Source: DUQU01 sp964481475 (GTDB taxonomy: Bacteria > Bacillota_I > Bacilli_A > Acholeplasmatales > UBA5453). Taken from it: a stretch of DNA of 13,606 nt. Both the position numbers and the translations under genes were made by a program. Location: assembly GCA_964481475.1 (NCBI GenBank), contig CAYZTG010000022.1, positions 1 to 13,606 on the forward strand. Reading direction: 5' to 3'. Below are positions 12,765-13,606 of the stretch, one piece after another. Each line of letters begins with the position of its first letter. The stretch's first letter is position 1. The notes beneath the pieces are model-generated. The model was not told the DNA's origin, did no database searches, and saw nothing but the letters and a program-made list of their open reading frames with translations.

Positions 12765-13606
12765 AAGGGGAAAATTCCCCTTTTTTTATTAAAACTAATT
12801 CACTTTCAAAGTAATTTCTTAAAAACTTTAAAATATTTTTTATCGGTATTTCTGAAGAAATATGATCTTGATCATTACCGGCAAAATGAAGCCCGATTAG
12901 ATTACCATTTCGATCAAAAACACCACCACCGCTTGATCCTTTTCCTTGAATAGCGGATGTTTGTAAAGCATGACAACCATTCTTACAAATTGACTTATCA
13001 TCTTTTAAAACGACAACCGTATCTAATTTTAAAATATAACCACCTTTAACTTGATTAAAATCATAAGAGTTACCGTCAGAAGGACTACCGATTGCGAAAA
13101 CCGGATCATGGACGGCATAATCAACTGGGATATAAGTCTTAAGTTGATTATCATCAAGAGCAGTTAGAACTTGCTCACTAGTAATTACTTTTAATAAAGC
13201 TAAGTCAGCAGTTTCTTTTTCATAACTTACTAAAGTAATTCCTTCAGTAAGTTTATTATCTAAATTATCATAAACAATCTCAAAAGGATAAGCACCGCGA
13301 GCATCTTTAATAACGTGGTAATTAGTCAAAATATAATACTCATAAAATCTTTTATTATTTTTCGTGATTGGTTGTTCTTTGATGACGACCCCTGAACCCC
13401 AAGTACGAGCTCTAGGTGAATAAATCCCAACTACGCTTTGCTTCTTTAAATTAATGAGATTGTTATCAATAGATTTATAGACTACAAAATCTTTTTTAAG
13501 ATTAACTAATTTTTCATTAATTACTAAACCTTGGATAGTAAAAGTTAAATATTCTTCTTCATTAAAATCAACTTCAAAATAAAAGTTTATTAAAGTAAAA
13601 TTATTG
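12736..13606 (-). CDS. Trypsin-fold serine protease (N-terminus cut by window edge)
   Basis: An open frame of 289 complete codons runs to the window edge, so the gene start is not seen. A TTG at 13327-13329 is internal: it encodes the L of the conserved ILTNYHV motif, with GSGVVI about 20 residues before it. The catalytic triad is complete: His (13315-13317, in TNYHV), Asp (13204-13206, in TADLALLKV) and Ser (12931-12933, in GSSGGGV, the GxSGG motif). AIGSPS and LIGLHFAG are further chymotrypsin-fold segments. It resembles DegP/HtrA proteases, but no PDZ domain follows; after the protease fold only about 45 residues remain. About 60 residues before the GSG motif form an unassigned domain. There may be a CxxxC pair (ICKNGC) near the substrate pocket. 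The gene overlaps copZ tail to tail by 29 bases. Whether it is secreted cannot be judged without the N-terminus. Confidence 0.88.
   Translation of the reverse strand, partial: NNFTLINFYFEVDFNEEEYLTFTIQGLVINEKLVNLKKDFVVYKSIDNNLINLKKQSVVGIYSPRARTWGSGVVIKEQPITKNNKRFYEYYILTNYHVIKDARGAYPFEIVYDNLDNKLTEGITLVSYEKETADLALLKVITSEQVLTALDDNQLKTYIPVDYAVHDPVFAIGSPSDGNSYDFNQVKGGYILKLDTVVVLKDDKSICKNGCHALQTSAIQGKGSSGGGVFDRNGNLIGLHFAGNDQDHISSEIPIKNILKFLRNYFESELVLIKKGEFSPFILLGNQLQ
12763..12788. terminator. Terminator at the copZ end, also inside the opposite-strand gene
   Basis: AAAAGGGGAA (12763-12772) and TTCCCCTTTT (12775-12784) form a perfect stem (with at least two bases opened for the loop), followed by more T. 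It is a good terminator for copA-copZ. Its symmetric A/T flanks would also work on the minus strand, but there it lies within the last codons of the protease gene. Confidence 0.85.

Noticed and set aside
13327..13329. TTG as the start of the serine protease
   Set aside because: It encodes the L of ILTNYHV; the upstream frame is open and carries the conserved GSG segment.
1..13606. CRISPR array, tRNA, rRNA, insertion sequence or replication origin
   Set aside because: No spaced repeats, cloverleaf-like stretches, transposase motifs or iteron/DnaA-box clusters were seen by eye; no tool search was possible.

Overview
The window reads as a chromosomal segment of a very AT-rich, Gram-positive-lineage bacterium of the class Bacilli, most likely a Mollicutes-related or Erysipelotrichales-like lineage. 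This is inferred from base composition, strong AGGAGG-type ribosome sites, TATGAT/TATAAT -10 boxes, a ydaO-type c-di-AMP riboswitch and a YqjM-type old yellow enzyme. TGA serves as a stop (EEP gene, relQ) and tryptophan is TGG, so the genetic code is the standard one and not the Mycoplasma/Spiroplasma code. No rRNA, tRNA, CRISPR array or insertion sequence was recognised.

Layout. (1) 1-1743, plus strand: the 3' end of a c-di-AMP riboswitch, then a CPA2-type cation:proton antiporter and a PII-like small protein in one operon. (2) 1749-5700: a noticeably more AT-rich block. It holds yaaA and a small unknown ORF on the minus strand, an intergenic region with an operator-like palindrome and 20-bp direct repeats, and a plus-strand pair: a PD-(D/E)XK-like nuclease fused to a DUF2075 helicase, then a membrane-anchored NERD nuclease with a zinc finger. 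Two 10-base runs of N lie in the two minus-strand genes. (3) 5749-7783: a membrane-anchored endonuclease/exonuclease/phosphatase-fold protein, an overlapping O6-alkylguanine-DNA methyltransferase, and a small four-helix membrane protein. (4) 7858-10285: a tight operon of a small (p)ppGpp synthetase (RelQ type), NamA-type old yellow enzyme and a GGDEF protein. (5) 10351-12764: copA-copZ copper efflux operon. (6) 12736-13606, minus strand: the C-terminal two thirds or more of a trypsin-fold serine protease that runs off the window and overlaps copZ tail to tail.

How the parts fit. The first operon joins two kinds of small-molecule control, a c-di-AMP riboswitch and a PII-like protein, to ion homeostasis. 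The relQ operon brings (p)ppGpp and probably c-di-GMP synthesis together around a flavin reductase. With the riboswitch, this makes three nucleotide second messengers within about 10 kb. The helicase-nuclease/NERD pair is the best candidate for a poorly described system. Its architecture and AT-rich setting suggest defence against foreign DNA, but that role is inferred and not shown by the sequence.

A recurrent trait is compactness: all five clear intrinsic terminators overlap the stop codon of the gene they end, and several gene pairs overlap or abut.
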